DNA from: Istiophorus platypterus
Lineage: Eukaryota; Chordata; Actinopteri; Istiophoriformes; Istiophoridae
Direction: 5' to 3'
Assembly (NCBI GenBank): GCA_016859345.1
Contig: CM029116.1
Location: forward strand, 1,350,439-1,414,438
DNA: 64,000 nt
The notes beneath the pieces were generated by a model. That model did no database searches. It was given only the letters and a program-made list of their open reading frames with translations, and was not told where the DNA came from. The translations under genes were made by a program, and so were the position numbers. Below are positions 60,901 through 64,000 of this stretch, piece after piece. Numbering within the stretch: position 1 is the first letter of the stretch; every line of letters starts with the position of its first letter.

Positions 60901-61660
60901 ATTAGGGGGAGAAAGAAGGGGTTGGTCGGGGCTCTGAGACACTGCCTGGACCTGTGTTGTAGGACTCCACCTGTGGTGTAGGACTCCACCTGGTGGCAGA
61001 GATGAGTTCTGCCCCCCCCCCCAACGAGGACTCTCTGTCTGAGATGTCAACGTCACACATACACGGAGACGGTTTATAGGGTGACATGGGGAATTCTTTT
61101 TTTTTTGGGGGGTGGGTTGTCCGGGTCATGAAACCTTCATTACTGACTAATCTGTTTGTTATTCCTCCAGGCAGTCATTTAGTCTAATAAACATTTTAAA
61201 AACAAAAAAAATTATCTCCCGAAATATTCAAAATGTTTCATTACTATTGGTTGAAAAATGACTGAAATCTCTTGAAATTTATCTCAGGTTGATCCGGTGT
61301 CTCCTGATAATGTTCTAGAGGTCCGCATCCCTGCTTTTGTTAGTCTTCGTGTCTGGGTGGTGTTCACCATCTGATGGCACTACTCAGGAAAAAGAAAAGA
61401 AAATTAAGAATAAACCATGGAAATAGGTTCCTGAAATTAAAAAAAAAAAAAAAAAGAAGGCAGAGTCTATACAAAGGATCCGGGAAAAGCTCAAACAGAT
61501 TACAAAAAACAAAGATCCCCGAACCTGACACCTTGAATCATTTTAGCTTAGCAGATGACGCATCTGTGACTCCAACTCTCGACAGCAGAGGATGAAGCGG
61601 CGAAGGCGACGAAAAGGCCTCATCAGAGGAGACTAAATGCTAACGCACCGCGGTGGATTG

Positions 61661-61876
61661 ATGTCGGGGGCAAAAGCTCTGCTGCTGCTGCTGCTGCTGC
61701 TTGTGTTGTGCGCCGTCGTTTCGCATTGTTTCGCGTGGGTCGAGGTGCGAAACAGGCCGTTAAAAGCCCGTCGACACCTCAGCGTGATGACCGGGCTGCA
61801 GCCTGGGGGAGCAGGAAGGGAACCGGTTCCCACACCGGAAGAAATAAAGTACGAAGCCGCCAAGATGTTAAAGTGA
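61661..61876 (+). CDS. Small ORF with signal-peptide-like start, unassigned
   Basis: Seventy-one codons from ATG 61661 (an in-frame ATG at 61637 would add eight). It begins MSGAKALLLLLLLLVLCAVV, a strong hydrophobic segment partly written by a (CTG)n run. It continues SHCFAWVEVRNRPLKARRHL, with a dibasic ARR site, and ends EEIKYEAAKMLK. This could be a secreted peptide precursor or a small membrane protein lying inside a timm50 intron on the opposite strand. I recognise no family, and the poly-Leu may be only a microsatellite effect. Confidence 0.3.
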   Translation: MSGAKALLLLLLLLVLCAVVSHCFAWVEVRNRPLKARRHLSVMTGLQPGGAGREPVPTPEEIKYEAAKMLK

Positions 61877-64000
61877 CACGGGCGATTTGGACAATTATCT
61901 GTGATGTGCAATGTTATCTGTCAGTGAAAAGGGAAAACAGACCGTAGATAGAGAGAAACAGCAACAGTCAGACCAAGTCTGGCATCTGTAACTTTTTTCA
62001 GACTGAAACATCTCCTTCACATTATCCTGCTGATGTTCACTGCTGCCGAAAACATCTTTCACATCATTTCTTTTGACTATCTCTATCTGTCGGGCAGATG
62101 TGATGATTCGTAGCCCGTTATCAGCCGGAACCTGCTCCTGCTTACTGTGCAGAAAATACAGTTCAACTAATATCTAAAAGATGATAAAATGGAGTCGGCC
62201 TTGATCTATTATTATCTATACTATTACAGACAAATATCAGAGCTGGCTATAATAGCTGGGGAACATCTGTGTGCCCTGTTTGATGGTGAAATGTCCAAAG
62301 TGAAAAGTGTGGGCAGATGTTCATCTTTTTTTGTTCATCTCACATCATGAAAAAATATTCTTTCTAAGGTTTTCTCTTTTGTGTTGACTTCAAAATTATT
62401 TTCTCAGCAAGAGACACAAGCAATGACTTCGCACTCTTGGTTTTAACAGTCATCCATCTTAGAGTATACGGCTCTGACTCAAGCCTGACTCTAAACCCTG
62501 AGATACGACAGACATGTTACAGCGCTACTTCGCCGGCAGCTCGGGCGGCGGTGCTCTGCATCACACCTGACACGATCGTTCGCTTTGAAGGAGAAATAAA
62601 AGGAGGTGAACCAACGTCCAGTTCTGACACGTTTTAAGTCCAGTGAGGGACAGAAAAAACCCCAAACAGCTCAGGAAGGTGAGATAGGTATTCAGTTTTA
62701 ACAATGTATTATAATATTTTTTGATTTTAAAATGTTGCTCTGACAAATCAAGACGTTTGATGACATCGGAAAAATGATTTAATCAAATAACCAAAAAAAA
62801 ATAATTGGAAAATCGAGCGCTAATTTAAAAATTATTGTTATTTGCAGTGTTTTCACATATTTTTCGCACGTGCAAGTGTGGAGTAAAAATTTCACATATA
62901 TGCAAAACTGTGTTTGGAAAAAGGAAAAATTTTCCAGTTACAGAACGTTCGATGAAACAATCAATATATCACATCTCATTAACTCTGACTGAGACCTTAG
63001 TGATTCTAGACATGAATAAAAGACGAGAGAAGCGTGTCCCATTTTTTCCCCTCAGCCTCCTGGGGGGAAAAAAAAAGTCAGAGCACATCAAGACGTGAAG
63101 TTGATGAGAAGTGTGTCCTTTGAAGACTTCTTCCCATAGTTTCACCTCTGACAGCTGGGGCCTGTAAGCTCTGATGTGGGGGCGGCAGAGGAATTAAGAG
63201 GGTGGGAGAAGTGTGCCTCAGCTTTGAAGTGTCCCGGTCTGCCTGTTGGCCAGACAGGATGCAGCTCGTAGAGGGATTATAATGTGTTTATAATGCGTGA
63301 TGGCGGGAAGGGCCGGTCCTCACAGCACAGCACGGAGGAGAGGACGGGGCCTCGTTCCCGCACAAAACACTGAAGAACCCAGAGAAGTGATGGCACAGCT
63401 ACCACCCCAAATAATAGTCGTCACAGAAATGGTCAGGAACGCTGAAGAATTCACTGGATTCCACTTGAACAACAATCTGCCTTGTGTCAGCCTGGGTTGT
63501 AACTGGCCAGTGCATTAAAAAAAAGAAAAAAAACAAAACATCTGTTTTCCAGTTTTGTTTGTTTTTGTTTGTTTGTTTTTTTTTTTAAAACAAATTTCAA
63601 TTTCAGACTTTATCTGCAAACCTCAATGCCTTTTAGCTGCTAATCTCTTCCGTCATCAGGCTCACTGTTCTGGAACTGACCCTGACCTCTAACCTCTGGG
63701 TCGGACGTGGACGGGGCCTAAATTAAATGACGACCAACAGGACAAAATAATCAGCCGTAGGTCCAAAGTGTCCAGAGAAAAACTCAACCTCCTAAAACTG
63801 TCTGGACAAAGGCAAACAAGGCAAAGTCTCCAGCAAATATTTGGTCATTTTTAAATTAACACTTTTTTAAACAATTAAAAATTGTTATCTTAAAAAATGT
63901 AATATTGATGAGAAATGATTTCAGATCCCTCTGTCGAGTCTTTTGACATCTACAAACCTCAAACTGGAGAAGCTACAACCAGAAAACTGCAGTTATCTGT

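Larger units (their letters stand above)
59692..64000 (-). other. Probably timm50 intron running off the right edge
   Basis: The phase 0 micro-exon needs upstream exons coding the transit peptide and membrane helix. I looked for a minus-strand GNK/GT end and a hydrophobic helix exon here and found none. The region holds (ATCA)n, the polypurine tract and the small plus-strand ORF. Confidence 0.55.

Noticed and set aside
59895..60989. A 364-residue minus-strand frame rich in Phe, Ser and Leu
   Set aside because: Pure by-product of the polypurine tract; other frames across it are also open.

Overview
This is a vertebrate nuclear window, almost certainly from a ray-finned (teleost) fish. Genes are spread over GT-AG introns, the sequence is studded with long (CA)n/(GT)n, (GA)n and tetranucleotide microsatellites, there are decayed fish-type LINEs, and the main gene is a deltaC-type Notch ligand, a gene name and C-terminus I know from teleosts. 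I cannot name the species.

Two genes can be rebuilt exon by exon, both on the minus strand. (1) deltaC (dlc): ten coding exons from the ATG at 30786 down to a Val-stop micro-exon at 14549-14554. All splice phases agree. They give a 683-residue protein with signal peptide, MNNL, DSL, eight EGF repeats, one membrane helix and a cytoplasmic tail ending in ATEV. A TATA box lies at 31061-31066 and a probable poly(A) signal at 12900-12905. (2) timm50, the mitochondrial TIM23 receptor subunit: eight exons from a 22-nt micro-exon at 59670-59691 to the stop at 40281. The transit peptide and membrane-helix exons are not seen and probably lie beyond the right edge. One timm50 exon (45403-45502) is 100 nt instead of the expected 99 and its reading frame is scrambled, although its splice sites are intact.

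Layout: 1-1550 non-coding; 1555-4238 a plus-strand, 5'-truncated L1/Tx1-like LINE; 4240-12880 intergenic with microsatellites; 12880-31040 dlc; 31040-39590 the dlc upstream / timm50 downstream interval, with T-box, CSL (RBPJ) and CACGTG motifs, CpG-rich patches and an unassigned plus-strand candidate exon with two poly(A) signals; 39595-59691 timm50; 59692-64000 probably timm50 intron, with a long polypurine tract and a small plus-strand ORF that could encode a secreted or membrane peptide.

The tandem timm50-then-delta order, both on one strand, matches human TIMM50-DLL3 on chromosome 19. This suggests that fish dlc sits at the locus of mammalian DLL3. The two genes are not functionally linked (protein import versus Notch signalling); their adjacency is an evolutionary signature.
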